From positions 62,001 through 126,000 of the forward strand of contig NZ_JACVPD010000004.1 in assembly GCF_018882095.1 (NCBI RefSeq): DNA of 64,000 nucleotides, given 5' to 3'. The translations under genes and the position numbers were made by a program. This stretch comes from Polynucleobacter sp. CS-Odin-A6. GTDB taxonomy: Bacteria > Pseudomonadota > Gammaproteobacteria > Burkholderiales > Burkholderiaceae. Below, piece by piece: positions 25,716 through 35,055 of the stretch; the stretch's first letter is position 1, and each line of letters opens with the position of its first letter. Below the pieces are notes generated by a model, which worked only from the letters and a program-made list of their open reading frames with translations, ran no database searches and had not been told where the DNA came from.

Positions 25716-26102
25716 ATGGATATGCAGATAACACCATATGCTCCTGGCGAGGGTTTATCAGTGAGCGATGTACAAGAGCGCAATAGTTATGCGGGCGCTC
25801 TAGCGGCTGCTTTGCGCACTGGTAATGTGCTAGCAGCCCAAAAAGCCCTTCTTGGTTTGCAGGGCTCTGGGGGTGGAATGTCTCCTGCGTCATTATTTAA
25901 CTCGATTGATTTGGCTCTTATCGGCGGAAGAGCTGAAGATATTAAAAATGCCTCTGCTGCTTTGGACAAATTTAGGGCTGGTGGGGGCGAATATTCCGAT
26001 AAAAAATTCTTTGGACTTGATCCGCACATAGAAAAGCCATCAGATAAAGATAAGCTAATGGTTGCCTCTGGTATGGGGTCCTTGATTAACATCAAGGTTT
26101 AG
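25716..26102 (+). CDS. Hypothetical protein
   Basis: A 128-residue soluble protein with no signal peptide. The region AGALAAALRTGNVLAAQKAL looks helical, and the middle is Gly-rich (LQGSGGGMSPAS). I recognise no family. It sits between the H-box-like peptide and the second EAL/HDOD protein, near the flagellar genes. Confidence 0.6.
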   Translation: MDMQITPYAPGEGLSVSDVQERNSYAGALAAALRTGNVLAAQKALLGLQGSGGGMSPASLFNSIDLALIGGRAEDIKNASAALDKFRAGGGEYSDKKFFGLDPHIEKPSDKDKLMVASGMGSLINIKV

Positions 26103-26199
26103 TTTTTTGGCTCAGTGTGAGCTTAAAAAGGCTACATCTGTTAAGCCTTCATTTTCTAGATTTAGCTTGTTTCTCAGAAATAAGACCATAAATCACCCC

Positions 26200-26216
26200 T
26201 TATTCTTCGAATTAAA
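26200..26216 (+). promoter_or_regulatory. Shared upstream 17-mer, copy A
   Basis: TTATTCTTCGAATTAAA, 94 bases before the EAL/HDOD protein 2 start. Near-identical 17-mers occur at 41510 (fliE/fliF gap) and 48398 (before the gene preceding fliL), with consensus TTATTCYYYKAATTRAA. It may be a promoter element or regulator site; no known box matches it. Confidence 0.35.
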
Positions 26217-26310
26217 CCCCTTTCTAGCGCAGTAAATTGATAACTTATTGATCAGGCTAGCCAAACTCTGTCTTTTAAAAGTTCAGGGCTTGCCTCACAA
26301 AAGGGCTCAA

Positions 26311-27585
26311 ATGATTGCGACAACCGAATCTAGTGTTAACTTAAGTACCCCCGAAATCTTTCTTGGGCGCAATCCATTATTTGATGCCGCAGGGAAATTG
26401 GTTGCTTATGAAATGCTCTTCAAATCTCGTGAGAGTTTGGATGATGAAGGTGCGGATGATTTAGCTGCGAGCACCCAAGTCATTGTCAACTTGATGAGCC
26501 ATTTTGGTCTCGAAGGGGTCCTTGGGTCATCAGACGGATTTATTCATGTTACTGAAAAACTATTAATGAGCAATACTTTGGAGTTATTGCCTCCAAAGAG
26601 AATTACTCTGGAAATTTTGCAGGGGCTCTCCTTGAATGCTGATCTGATTGATCGCATTAAGACCTTAAAAAATATGGGCTTTCGGATTGCCCTTGAATGC
26701 ACCTCTCTCGATCCGCAATATGAATCCATCCTTCCTTTAGTGGATTTTATTAAAGTCGATTTAGCGACAACTTCTTTAGAAAATTCTGCTGATGTTTTTG
26801 TTCAAGTAAAGAAATTCACAAATGCTACTTTTTGGGCCACTAACGTGAAATCAGCCGATGATCTTGCGGCTTGTAAAGCCAAGGGTTTCCGTTTTTTTAG
26901 CGGCACCTATTTTTCCCAGCCTTTAGTAATGCGAAGCAAAAAACCCAAAGCGCTGCAAATTAGTTTAATGAAAATCGTTGGCCTATTATTTAAGGATGCT
27001 GGGATTACTACCTTAGAGCCTATTTTTAAATTAAATCCAGATCTCACCCTGGGACTCTTTCGCCTAGTGAACTCTGTTGGGGTAGCCGGGCATTTGCAAA
27101 TCAGCTCAGTTAGGCAGGCATTAGTCACCTTAGGGCAAAAACAGCTTTTGCAATGGATGCTCTTATTGATTTATACCGAGGCTGGCAATACGGCAGCTTC
27201 AGAATTGCAGCGCCGCGTGGTGAATCGTGCCCGCTTGATAGAGCTGCTATCTCAACATGAGGATATTACCCAGCCTGGATTAAGCGATGAGGCTTTTGTC
27301 GTTGGTTTGCTTTCATTAGCCCATCTGGTGACAGGTCAAAGCCTTGCAGAGGTGGTTAAGCAAATTCATTTAGCAGAGCATCTAGAAAACGCACTCTTGC
27401 ATCATGAGGGCATATTAGGTCAATTGCTGGTATTGACAGATGCCATTGAGGCAGTGGACTTTAAGCGTATGGAAGTTTCAAGAAGTCATTTGGGTATCTC
27501 TGCGCAAGCGTTGACTGAATTACAGCTAGAGGCAATACAGTGGACCAATGAGCTCGATAGCCAAATTGGCATGGCTAAGCGCTAA
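26311..27585 (+). CDS. EAL/HDOD (YuxH-type) signalling protein 2
   Basis: A 424-residue protein from ATG 26311, chosen because AAAAGGG lies about 5 bases before it; an in-frame TTG at 26248 would add 21 residues. The N-terminal EAL-like domain has IFLGRNPLFDAAGKLVAYEM, where EML stands for EAL, and DFIKVDLATT. A C-terminal HDOD domain spans about 200-400. As in the copy at 22120, catalytic residues are not complete, so binding rather than hydrolysis of cyclic di-GMP is likely. Its position just upstream of the flagellar genes hints at motility control. Confidence 0.85.
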   Translation: MIATTESSVNLSTPEIFLGRNPLFDAAGKLVAYEMLFKSRESLDDEGADDLAASTQVIVNLMSHFGLEGVLGSSDGFIHVTEKLLMSNTLELLPPKRITLEILQGLSLNADLIDRIKTLKNMGFRIALECTSLDPQYESILPLVDFIKVDLATTSLENSADVFVQVKKFTNATFWATNVKSADDLAACKAKGFRFFSGTYFSQPLVMRSKKPKALQISLMKIVGLLFKDAGITTLEPIFKLNPDLTLGLFRLVNSVGVAGHLQISSVRQALVTLGQKQLLQWMLLLIYTEAGNTAASELQRRVVNRARLIELLSQHEDITQPGLSDEAFVVGLLSLAHLVTGQSLAEVVKQIHLAEHLENALLHHEGILGQLLVLTDAIEAVDFKRMEVSRSHLGISAQALTELQLEAIQWTNELDSQIGMAKR

Positions 27586-27674
27586 GAAATTCATTTAAAA
27601 ATACCAAAAGTGTCACACTGGCCCACTTTTTGGGTAATATCTAGCCTGACTCCGAAAGTAAAGTGTAGCCTCGC

Positions 27675-28325
27675 ATGACGTTAATGAAGCCCCTTCAGAT
27701 TGCTATTGCAGATGATCATTCAATTATCCGCGAGGGGCTAGTGCAATTACTCAATACTCATCCCGGTATTACCGTGGTGGGACAGGCATCCTCAGGTAAG
27801 GAGGCTATCAAGTTAGCTGATGACTTAGAGCTTGACTGTCTAGTGCTCGATATTGATTTTCAGGATCGCAATGGTGTTGAGGTGATTAAAGCGATTAGAC
27901 GAAATAATCAAAAGTTGCCGATTTTGGTTTTATCAATGCATCCACCTTCTCAATATGCTGCCCGCATTCTATCTGCGGGTGCTTTAGGCTACATTACCAA
28001 AAGTGAGCCTACTCAAGAGCTGGTTTTGGCAATTCGCCGAGTTGCTACTGGAGCAAAATATATCAGCCCAATGGTCGCGGAGATTTTGGCCGAACGATTT
28101 GGTGACGCCCAGGCTGGCGTAGATCCACACCAATGCCTCTCTGATCGTGAGCATCAATTTATGATGATGGTTGCTACTGGATTAACCGTCAATGCGATTG
28201 CTGACAAGCTGAGCCTTTCGCCTAAAACCGTCAGCATGTACCGTACTCGCACCTTGAAAAAAATGGGCATGAAAACGAATGCTGAATTAGTCCATTACGC
28301 GATTAAAAACAATTTATTGGCTTAA
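27675..28325 (+). CDS. NarL/FixJ-type response regulator
   Basis: A 216-residue response regulator. The receiver domain has the acidic pair D13-D14 (IADDHS), phospho-acceptor D59 (CLVLDIDFQDRNG) and a conserved Lys near YITKSE. The C-terminal LuxR-type helix-turn-helix reads LSDREHQFMMMVATGLTVNA then SLSPKTVSMYRTRTLKKMGM. No cognate kinase is adjacent; the only kinase-like piece is the H-box peptide at 25353. It directly precedes the fliT-like gene, so flagellar control is possible. Confidence 0.92.
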   Translation: MTLMKPLQIAIADDHSIIREGLVQLLNTHPGITVVGQASSGKEAIKLADDLELDCLVLDIDFQDRNGVEVIKAIRRNNQKLPILVLSMHPPSQYAARILSAGALGYITKSEPTQELVLAIRRVATGAKYISPMVAEILAERFGDAQAGVDPHQCLSDREHQFMMMVATGLTVNAIADKLSLSPKTVSMYRTRTLKKMGMKTNAELVHYAIKNNLLA

Positions 28326-28487
28326 TTTAGATCTTTCAAGTATTAAAAAACAGATAATTAGCTTAGTTAAACGGCTTTTAGGGGTCTTATATCAGTATTG
28401 TTTGAGCCTAAAGTTTTGTATTATCTATTCTAGATAAATAAGGTACCTAATCGATTGCTGCAATCGCTTTTACAAGTCAAAATTTAA

Positions 28488-28787
28488 ATGTCCAATAGCG
28501 ATATGCTCTCTCTGTATGAAGCAGTGACTGAAATTAGTCAGCAGATGTTAGAGGCCGCACGTCAAAAGGATTGGGACGGTTACGGTAAACTGGAGATTCT
28601 CTGTCAGGGTTATATTCATCAAATTCCGGTACACGGCGCACAGAGCCCTCTAACTCCTGAAGCTCTAGAGCGAAAGATTGCTTGCCTCAAAACGATCCTA
28701 TCAAACGATAAAGAAATTATGGATCTAATGCAGCCTTGGATGCTGCGCCTATCCGACATCATGAGTGGCCACAATTTAAAAAAGTAA
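28488..28787 (+). CDS. FliT-like flagellar protein
   Basis: A 99-residue helical protein of FliT size. It opens LSLYEAVTEISQQMLEAARQ followed by DWDGYGKLEILCQGYIHQIP, close to the FliT pattern (Y-x-x-i-x-x-l-S-x-x-M-L-x-x-A-r-x-x-d-W). FliT is a chaperone for the filament cap FliD and a modulator of the flagellar regulator FlhDC. fliD is not in the window. The assignment rests on the N-terminal pattern and context, so symbol use is tentative. Confidence 0.65.
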   Translation: MSNSDMLSLYEAVTEISQQMLEAARQKDWDGYGKLEILCQGYIHQIPVHGAQSPLTPEALERKIACLKTILSNDKEIMDLMQPWMLRLSDIMSGHNLKK

Positions 28788-28811
28788 TACCAATAACACT
28801 TTGAGGTATTT

Positions 28812-29711
28812 GTGCCGATTAATCCTATTAACAATCTATCGCCGATAGGATCGACACAGGCTGCAACCAGTGCCCAAGGTGTTTTGACTGTTGGAGCCGA
28901 GTATCCTGGCAGGATTTTATCGTTTGATCCTGCTGGCATAGCTGAAGTACAAATCGGTGATCAAGTTTTTGGTATGAAGCTGCCAAGTAAACATGCTGTG
29001 GGCGATGTTCTGAATTTTCGTTTCTTAGGCAATCAACCTAATCCAACATTTTTGCTACTCAATGAAGGCTCTCATCTAGGCTTGTATAACAATGTCGCCT
29101 TGAGTGCTACGAGCATGTTAATTGCCCAGTATCTTAATGAGGCAAAAATGCATACCGGGCTCTCTCAGGTGGAAGGCCTAACGTCTCCATTGCTACAAAG
29201 TCCGCAAAATCCTGCGCTGACAGCTGCCCAACTCCAAAATGCGATCGTGATGAGCGGGCTTTTTTATGAATCTCATCTGGCTAATTTCACTAAAGGGAAG
29301 TGGGCATTAAGCTCGCTGATGAGGGAGCCACAGAATCGTCCGAATTTTAATGCTTCACAAGTTGTCAATAAGCAATTGGATGCCTTGGAAAATCAAGCAG
29401 TACGTTGGGCCGGTACAGTTTGGCCTGGGCAAGAGCTAATTTGGCAATTGGGTTATGACTCGGAAGAGTCGGCCAAGAAAAGCACTGGCGAGGCTATTAA
29501 TACGATTGTCAGTGAGATCCAATTAGACCTACCAAGGCTAGGGAAGGTTCGGATTAACCTAAGGCTGACTAATCACGTTCTCGGTGTTTCAATGCGAGCT
29601 GAGAAAGCCCAGACAGAAGATCTGTTAAAGGAGCGGGTACCTGTACTGAAGTCGACATTTATAGATCGGGGCCAGGAATTAGATGCAATCGAGGTAGTGC
29701 CTCATGGATAA
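28812..29711 (+). CDS. FliK-like flagellar hook-length protein
   Basis: A 299-residue protein starting at GTG 28812. The last 100 residues (RLGKVRINLRLTNHVLGVSM ... LLKERVPVLKSTFIDRGQEL) resemble the Flg_hook C-terminal domain of FliK; the N-terminal part is an OB-like region (YPGRILSFDPAGIAEVQIGD). A second, more typical fliK is at 46852. The downstream FlhB-like gene overlaps its end by 8 bases, the same partnership seen between FliK and FlhB at the export gate. Confidence 0.7.
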   Translation: MPINPINNLSPIGSTQAATSAQGVLTVGAEYPGRILSFDPAGIAEVQIGDQVFGMKLPSKHAVGDVLNFRFLGNQPNPTFLLLNEGSHLGLYNNVALSATSMLIAQYLNEAKMHTGLSQVEGLTSPLLQSPQNPALTAAQLQNAIVMSGLFYESHLANFTKGKWALSSLMREPQNRPNFNASQVVNKQLDALENQAVRWAGTVWPGQELIWQLGYDSEESAKKSTGEAINTIVSEIQLDLPRLGKVRINLRLTNHVLGVSMRAEKAQTEDLLKERVPVLKSTFIDRGQELDAIEVVPHG

Positions 29712-29967
29712 AGCCAAGATCTTGCAACAAGCAGTAGCGCTAACGTATGAGCATGGTGAATTTGCTCCCAAAGTATTAGCGAGCGGCAAGGGTTTAGTTG
29801 CTGAACAAATTATTGCCCGTGCTAAGGAAAGTAATATTTTTATTCATGAATCAAAGGATTTAGTAGCCTTGTTAATGCAGATCGATCTGGATGAAAATAT
29901 CCCACCCGCGTTATATCAGGCTGTTGCTGAAATTCTTGCCTGGCTCTATCAGCTAGAGCATCAATAA
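29704..29967 (+). CDS. Stand-alone FlhB C-terminal-like protein
   Basis: An 87-residue protein matching only the cytoplasmic C-terminal domain of FlhB/YscU export switch proteins: AVALTYEHGEFAPKVLASGK, then EQIIARAKESNIFIHESKDL and IPPALYQAVAEILAWLYQL. It lacks the membrane part and the NPTH autocleavage site. Such FlhX/FlhB2 proteins can stand in for the cleaved C-terminal half of FlhB. It overlaps the fliK-like gene by 8 bases. Confidence 0.8.
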   Translation: MDKAKILQQAVALTYEHGEFAPKVLASGKGLVAEQIIARAKESNIFIHESKDLVALLMQIDLDENIPPALYQAVAEILAWLYQLEHQ

Positions 29968-29977
29968 AGGCTTATTT

Positions 29978-31099
29978 TTACTTTTCAATAGCGCTGCCAA
30001 TGGATCTGTGCAGGCACTGAATAATTCTTTCATGATCTTGCTTGGTCATCCCGAGAAAAAAGGGTAGGCCAAGTACCGTTTTTTCTAGCTCTACTGCATG
30101 AGGAGTTGATACAGGAGTTTCTATACCCGACAAATCAGGATGGTGTTGAATGAGCGGCTGATACCAGTGGCGTGTTTCAATGAGATCTGCGGCAAGTTCT
30201 TTTTCAGCACGCGCTCGTTGGGTTTGGTTTTTAAACCTCACATTAAAAATGGATGGCGCAAATACGCCCGTATTTTCCTGAAAGTTCAGAGCATCACCAA
30301 AATTCTCTTGAATATGCTTTCGGTAAGAGTCAAACAGATCTCTTCTTTTTTGGGCAATCGCATTGAAGTTATTCAGGCTGGCATGACCGACGGCAGCGTG
30401 ATATTCAGAAAGCTTGGCGTTAGTGCCTTGAGCGCTAGCTTTAGCACCGATCCCAAAGTTACTCATCTTCTTTAAATTTTTAGCTAAATCAGCATGCTCG
30501 GTCATGATTAAGCCGCCTTCACCAGTACTAAAGGACTTAGTGGCATGCAGGCTAAAGATGGCAGAGATATTTTTGCTGATGCTTTGTCCTCCAAAGGCGC
30601 CGGCAGCGTCAATGATCACTGGAATCCCCGTCTCTTTTTGCCATGAAGACCAAGCACCAATGTCTATGGGCATCCCAAATGTAGTTACCGGAATGACAGC
30701 TCCAATTTTTTTCAAATTGATTGCGTGGTCAATAGAGTTCGTGGTCAGCAACCAAGAATGAGGGTCTACGTCAGCCACTACAGGAATATGTCCACAGCGA
30801 AGAATGGCAGAGGCAGTAGCAATGAAAGTGAGGGCGGGCAACAAAATACGAGACCCTGGTTTGAGATTGAGCGAGGAAATGAGTAATTCCAGCGCTAGGG
30901 TTCCACTACTAGTTGTAACGCTGTGAACATCTCTAGAAAATTTTACTTTTTGTTCGGCGTTAATACGCTCAATCAGACTTTCATTGAGGGGGCCAAAGTT
31001 GGTGTAGACCGCCGCAGCATCTATTTTCTGCAAATAGGGCAATATCTCTGAGGAGGAGGGAACGGTCGGCCTTAGTAAAGGAACCTTAGTTTTAGCCAT
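29978..31099 (-). CDS. DegT/DnrJ/EryC1/StrS sugar aminotransferase
   Basis: A 373-residue PLP enzyme of the DegT family that transfers an amino group to a keto-sugar nucleotide. The PLP Lys lies in FSLHATKSFSTGEGGLIMTE, and VIIDAAGAFGG holds the cofactor Asp. Such enzymes make amino sugars for surface glycans or flagellin modification. It lies 28 bases downstream of the GT41 gene on the same strand, as a pair. The exact sugar substrate cannot be read from sequence. Confidence 0.88.
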   Translation of the reverse strand: MAKTKVPLLRPTVPSSSEILPYLQKIDAAAVYTNFGPLNESLIERINAEQKVKFSRDVHSVTTSSGTLALELLISSLNLKPGSRILLPALTFIATASAILRCGHIPVVADVDPHSWLLTTNSIDHAINLKKIGAVIPVTTFGMPIDIGAWSSWQKETGIPVIIDAAGAFGGQSISKNISAIFSLHATKSFSTGEGGLIMTEHADLAKNLKKMSNFGIGAKASAQGTNAKLSEYHAAVGHASLNNFNAIAQKRRDLFDSYRKHIQENFGDALNFQENTGVFAPSIFNVRFKNQTQRARAEKELAADLIETRHWYQPLIQHHPDLSGIETPVSTPHAVELEKTVLGLPFFLGMTKQDHERIIQCLHRSIGSAIEK

Positions 31100-31127
31100 C
31101 TTTATTTAATTGACCCAATATAGCGTT

Positions 31128-32708
31128 CTATAGGGCAGCTCTTTCTTTTTGCTTATCTACGTATTCTAACCACATGTGGCGATAAGCTTTCTCAAGATCA
31201 CTTACGCTCTTCTGATGATCAGCGGTGGTGCATACTGCAGCAAGCGATTTTCGGCATTTTGAGCGAAGACTGTTGAGCTTTTCTGGATTTAAAATCCATT
31301 CTGTGGCAATTGCTCGGTATTCTTCCTCACTGTTGGCAATACAATCTGACAACTCAAGTCCAGAAAGAATATTGGCAGTTGCCGATACGGTGCCGATATT
31401 ACTATGATTATTGAGTGCTAAAATAGGAAGGCCCATCCACATTGCATGCAAGGTAGTAGTTCCCCCAGAAGTCGGAAATGGATCTACTGAAAAGTCAGCA
31501 AACGCGCCAAGATTTAAGAAAAAATGAAGAGGTAGTTTTGGCATGATGTGAACCCTCTGCAATGGAATGCCAATCTCTTGAAGACGGGGAAATACTGATG
31601 CTTGAGCGTTCTCCGCAGTGCTTTCGAGCGAAATAATCATCAACTTTGCAGTAGGGTGGTCTTCGAGTATTTTGAGCCATAGCCTGAGGCTTTGATCGCT
31701 TACTTTGCGAAAATGGTTCATACATAAAAACGTGACGAAACCATTTTTCTGGTATGGCGCAGGATGAATCTTCTCTGGAATCGCTGGAGGTTGGTAGATA
31801 CTCATTGGGCCATTTAAGCGGAAGAGTTTTTCGGTATAAAACGCTTCTGATCCAGGCGGAGAGGTGCTCCAATCTGTAATACGATAGTCAATCGCTTTCA
31901 TACCAAAGGTTTGCATAAAGCCAAACCAGGTGAGCTGAATGGGAGCAGGTTTCATCGCAAAAATATCTAATCGATGACCGGCAGTTGGACCAGAAAGATC
32001 TATCAGAATATCAATTCCAAGTGATTGGATAAGATTAAAGAGATCCTGACGTTTCATATACTCTACGGAGTGCCAGTGAGAAACCAAGGACTTCATACCT
32101 TGAGTTACGTCATCCTCCCCCATAGTCATGAAGGCATGAACCTCAAATTGGGATTTATCATGCAGCTTGAGATAAGGCGCAATGAAAAATTGTACGGAGT
32201 GATCCTTAAAGTCGCCTGAAACGTAGCCAATCTTTAATACGCGATCAGCTTGTAAATCATTTTTATGGGCGATTGGTTCTTTAGGAGTTAGGGGGTCCAT
32301 AAAACGCTGCGCCCACGACTCAAATAAAGCTTTAATTTCCAAGGGGTCTTTTGAGAGGGCAGCTTGCTGGACTACTAAACCTAAAAAGTTGGGCTCATCA
32401 TTGGGGTCTAGATCGACTGATATTTTGGAGTGTTTAATAGCGTTATCAAGTTCTCCAGCATTCATATAGAGCTGTGCAAGATAGCCATGATATTTTGGAT
32501 TCTTGGGATCCTTTAGAAGCAGTTCTTGCAAGACCTGAAAAGCTTCTAAATTTCGACGTTTTTGTTCAAGACAGTATAAGAGCACAGTAACGGCATTGGT
32601 ATCCACTCTTTTAGCTGAAGATTTAACCAGCGGGTAGACCTTCTCGATAGCCTGATCGATCTGTTTTGTCTTAACCAACTCGAGTGCTTTTAAAAGATCT
32701 TTATTCAT
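31128..32708 (-). CDS. TPR - GT41 (SPINDLY/OGT-like) glycosyltransferase
   Basis: A 526-residue protein with N-terminal TPR repeats (about 1-110: NAVTVLLYCLEQKRRNLEAF, HGYLAQLYMNAGELDNAIKH) and a GT41 catalytic region. The latter shows LKIGYVSGDFKDHSVQFFIA, then DQSLRLWLKILEDHP and DFSVDPFPTSGGTTTLHAMW. GT41 enzymes O-glycosylate proteins on Ser/Thr with a nucleotide sugar, and bacterial forms often act on flagellin. The position between flagellar blocks and the adjoining aminotransferase fit flagellin glycosylation, but the acceptor is an inference. Confidence 0.88.
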   Translation of the reverse strand: MNKDLLKALELVKTKQIDQAIEKVYPLVKSSAKRVDTNAVTVLLYCLEQKRRNLEAFQVLQELLLKDPKNPKYHGYLAQLYMNAGELDNAIKHSKISVDLDPNDEPNFLGLVVQQAALSKDPLEIKALFESWAQRFMDPLTPKEPIAHKNDLQADRVLKIGYVSGDFKDHSVQFFIAPYLKLHDKSQFEVHAFMTMGEDDVTQGMKSLVSHWHSVEYMKRQDLFNLIQSLGIDILIDLSGPTAGHRLDIFAMKPAPIQLTWFGFMQTFGMKAIDYRITDWSTSPPGSEAFYTEKLFRLNGPMSIYQPPAIPEKIHPAPYQKNGFVTFLCMNHFRKVSDQSLRLWLKILEDHPTAKLMIISLESTAENAQASVFPRLQEIGIPLQRVHIMPKLPLHFFLNLGAFADFSVDPFPTSGGTTTLHAMWMGLPILALNNHSNIGTVSATANILSGLELSDCIANSEEEYRAIATEWILNPEKLNSLRSKCRKSLAAVCTTADHQKSVSDLEKAYRHMWLEYVDKQKERAAL

Positions 32709-32989
32709 TTCATCAAGGCGTTAAGTTAGTCAAGAAAGCAGGAAATGAGGCTTACCAAATATGAGACTCAAATCAACATTCCGTCCACAGCTTATTAAAG
32801 AGTTGAAGAATTCTTATTCTAATTAAGTAGGCGATCGGATATTTGGTCGATTTAGAGGGCAATTAGAGCTTTGTTCATCGATTAGACTTTCTATTAATGA
32901 TATATTCTGATGTAGGTAAAGGGGTAGGCGACCTTATTTTGCGTGGGGAATACGCTATAAATGATATAAAAATTGGAGCCCGTACATCA

Positions 32990-33214
32990 ATGAGTCAAGA
33001 AATAATTTTTTTAGAGAAATTTACTAGTGCAGTGGATTTTCAGGAGCCGGTAACAATGACCCTGGAAACAGAGTTAAAAAGTCTCCCTGAATGGGATTCA
33101 TTGGCGGCTCTTGGCGTTATCGTTATGTTCGATATGGAATACTCAAAGACAATCACTGGTGATGATTTGAGTACCTGTGTCACTATTGGTGATATTTTTT
33201 CTTTGAAAAGTTAA
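32990..33214 (+). CDS. Acyl carrier protein
   Basis: A 74-residue acidic ACP from ATG 32990; an upstream ATG at 32897 would add a 31-residue, non-ACP-like extension. The 4'-phosphopantetheine Ser is in EWDSLAALGVIVMFD. Size, charge and helical layout are those of stand-alone type II ACPs. The ketosynthase gene starts 4 bases later, so this ACP probably serves the island enzymes rather than general fatty acid synthesis. Bases are AT-rich compared with the core flagellar genes. Confidence 0.82.
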   Translation: MSQEIIFLEKFTSAVDFQEPVTMTLETELKSLPEWDSLAALGVIVMFDMEYSKTITGDDLSTCVTIGDIFSLKS

Positions 33215-33218
33215 ATCC

Positions 33219-34262
33219 ATGTCCACTTTTGCATTAAAAAACGTACGCATATCCGGAGTAGTCACAGCAGTCCCAAAAAGAGTCATTTCAAATGTCGATG
33301 ACTGTCCTCCTAATCAGGCAAATGAAAGAGGGCGATTGATTCGAAATATTGGCATTCAAAATAGAAGAATTTTGAGGGATTGGGAATGCTTTTCAGATCT
33401 TGCTTTTAAAGCTAGCGAGGAAATTATCAAGTCCTTGGATTGGCATAGGGACGAGATTGATGCTTTTATCGTTGTCACCCAATCGCCTGATTATTTACTG
33501 CCCTCGACTGCAATCATCCTACAGGATCGTCTAGGACTTTCTAAAAAGACAATTGCATTTGACATCAATCTTGGATGCTCTGGCTATGCTTTTGGCATTC
33601 ATGTTCTCGGAAGTATGATTGCAGCAGGAAGTATTAAAAAGGCAATACTGGTTATTGGAGATAAATCAGCAACCATCAAAAGCCCCTTATTTTCAGATGC
33701 CGCAAGTGCAACAGCCCTTGAATTTGATATGAATGCTTCTCCAATTTACTTTGACCTGAACTCAGATGGCTCTGGTTTCAAGGCAATTTATAAACCAGTT
33801 GGAGGTCATCGAGAGCCTTATGGTCCTCAACATTCTGTTCCTTCTAGAGGAGATGACGGCGTCTTGTCATGGCCAGATGAGTTGGTGTTGGATGGTCCCG
33901 GAATTATGAATTTTTCAATTACAGTGATTCCACCCGCTGTAATGAATTTACTAAACTCTGCAGATGTGAAGAAAGATGAAGTAGATTATTTTTTCTTTCA
34001 TCAAGCAAATAAAATGATCAATGAAACTATTCGCAAAAAATTAGAACTGGAAATTGAAAAGACTCCCTCTAGCCTTCTCAATTTTGGCAATACTAGCGGC
34101 GCTTCAATTCCCTTGACCATGACACTTCAGCTGAGCCAACAAAAGGAAGGTTTAGAGCAATCTAAAAAAACTTTGTGCTTTGGCTTTGGTGTTGGTTTGT
34201 CGTGGGGCGGTTTCATAGCCGACCTTTCTGAAGCCGTATTCCCCCCTATATTGGAGTTTTAA
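33219..34262 (+). CDS. Ketoacyl-ACP synthase III (FabH-like)
   Basis: A 347-residue KAS III with a complete Cys-His-Asn triad: C120 in NLGCSGYAFG, H261 in FFFHQANKMI, N291 in NFGNTSGASIP. It condenses an acyl-CoA with malonyl-ACP to begin a short acyl chain. The chromosomal fabH normally lies with plsX-fabD; this copy sits beside ACP and reductase genes inside a glycan island, so it likely makes a dedicated short 3-oxoacyl-ACP. It follows ACP by 4 bases. Confidence 0.9.
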   Translation: MSTFALKNVRISGVVTAVPKRVISNVDDCPPNQANERGRLIRNIGIQNRRILRDWECFSDLAFKASEEIIKSLDWHRDEIDAFIVVTQSPDYLLPSTAIILQDRLGLSKKTIAFDINLGCSGYAFGIHVLGSMIAAGSIKKAILVIGDKSATIKSPLFSDAASATALEFDMNASPIYFDLNSDGSGFKAIYKPVGGHREPYGPQHSVPSRGDDGVLSWPDELVLDGPGIMNFSITVIPPAVMNLLNSADVKKDEVDYFFFHQANKMINETIRKKLELEIEKTPSSLLNFGNTSGASIPLTMTLQLSQQKEGLEQSKKTLCFGFGVGLSWGGFIADLSEAVFPPILEF

Positions 34263-34271
34263 TAATTCAAT

Positions 34272-35042
34272 ATGAAATTAGATTGGAATCCTTTTACACT
34301 GAACGGAAAGAGAATTTTGGTTACCGGAGCTTCTTCCGGTTTAGGGTATGCAATTGCAATAGGCGCGGCTCGTATGGGCGCAGAAGTTGTTGGAGTTGGC
34401 AGGGATGCTAAACGGCTTCAGGGGATGCTGGAAGCAGTGCAATTAATTTCGGATAAAAAACATGCAATCATCAATTCCGACCTTCTTTTGTCAGATGCTA
34501 TGACTTTAATTGCTGATGCTTTAGAGGCTGCACCTCTCGATGGAGTGGTGCATTGTGCCGGCATATCTAGATTGGCTCCCATTAGGCAAATTAGTTTGAA
34601 GCATTTGAGAGAAGTAAATAGTATTAATTTAGAGGCACCTCTTTTGCTCACCCAAACTCTTTTGTCAAAAAATTTGATTAATAAAGGTGGATCTATTTTA
34701 TTTATATCCTCCATAGCGGCTCATATTGGGGTGACAGGTGTAGGTATTTATTCGGGTAGTAAGGCCTTTTTAATTGCTGTAATGAGATGTTTAGCACTTG
34801 AAGTCATTAAGCGAAAAATTAGAGTGAATTGTTTATCCCCAGCATTAGTTGATACGCCCTTACTTGCAGCTACAAGTGCTCTAACAGGTCCGGATTCAAT
34901 GCGCGAACAAGAGGCAAACTACCCATTGGGCTTTGGAACTCCAGAGGATGTTGCTAATGCATGCATTTATTTTTTATCTGATGCAAGTAAATGGGTAACC
35001 GGAACAACGTTAATAATGGATGGCGGTTTAACCATCGGATAA
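34272..35042 (+). CDS. SDR reductase (3-oxoacyl-ACP reductase-like)
   Basis: A 256-residue classical short-chain dehydrogenase. NADP-binding TGASSGLG is at 18-25, catalytic Ser at about 147, Tyr160 and Lys164 in IYSGSKAFL. It most likely reduces the 3-oxoacyl-ACP formed by the neighbouring KAS III to 3-hydroxyacyl-ACP, by context. Start is 9 bases after KAS III. Other SDR substrates, such as keto sugars, remain possible. Confidence 0.88.
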   Translation: MKLDWNPFTLNGKRILVTGASSGLGYAIAIGAARMGAEVVGVGRDAKRLQGMLEAVQLISDKKHAIINSDLLLSDAMTLIADALEAAPLDGVVHCAGISRLAPIRQISLKHLREVNSINLEAPLLLTQTLLSKNLINKGGSILFISSIAAHIGVTGVGIYSGSKAFLIAVMRCLALEVIKRKIRVNCLSPALVDTPLLAATSALTGPDSMREQEANYPLGFGTPEDVANACIYFLSDASKWVTGTTLIMDGGLTIG

Positions 35043-35055
35043 ACTTGTGACTAAC

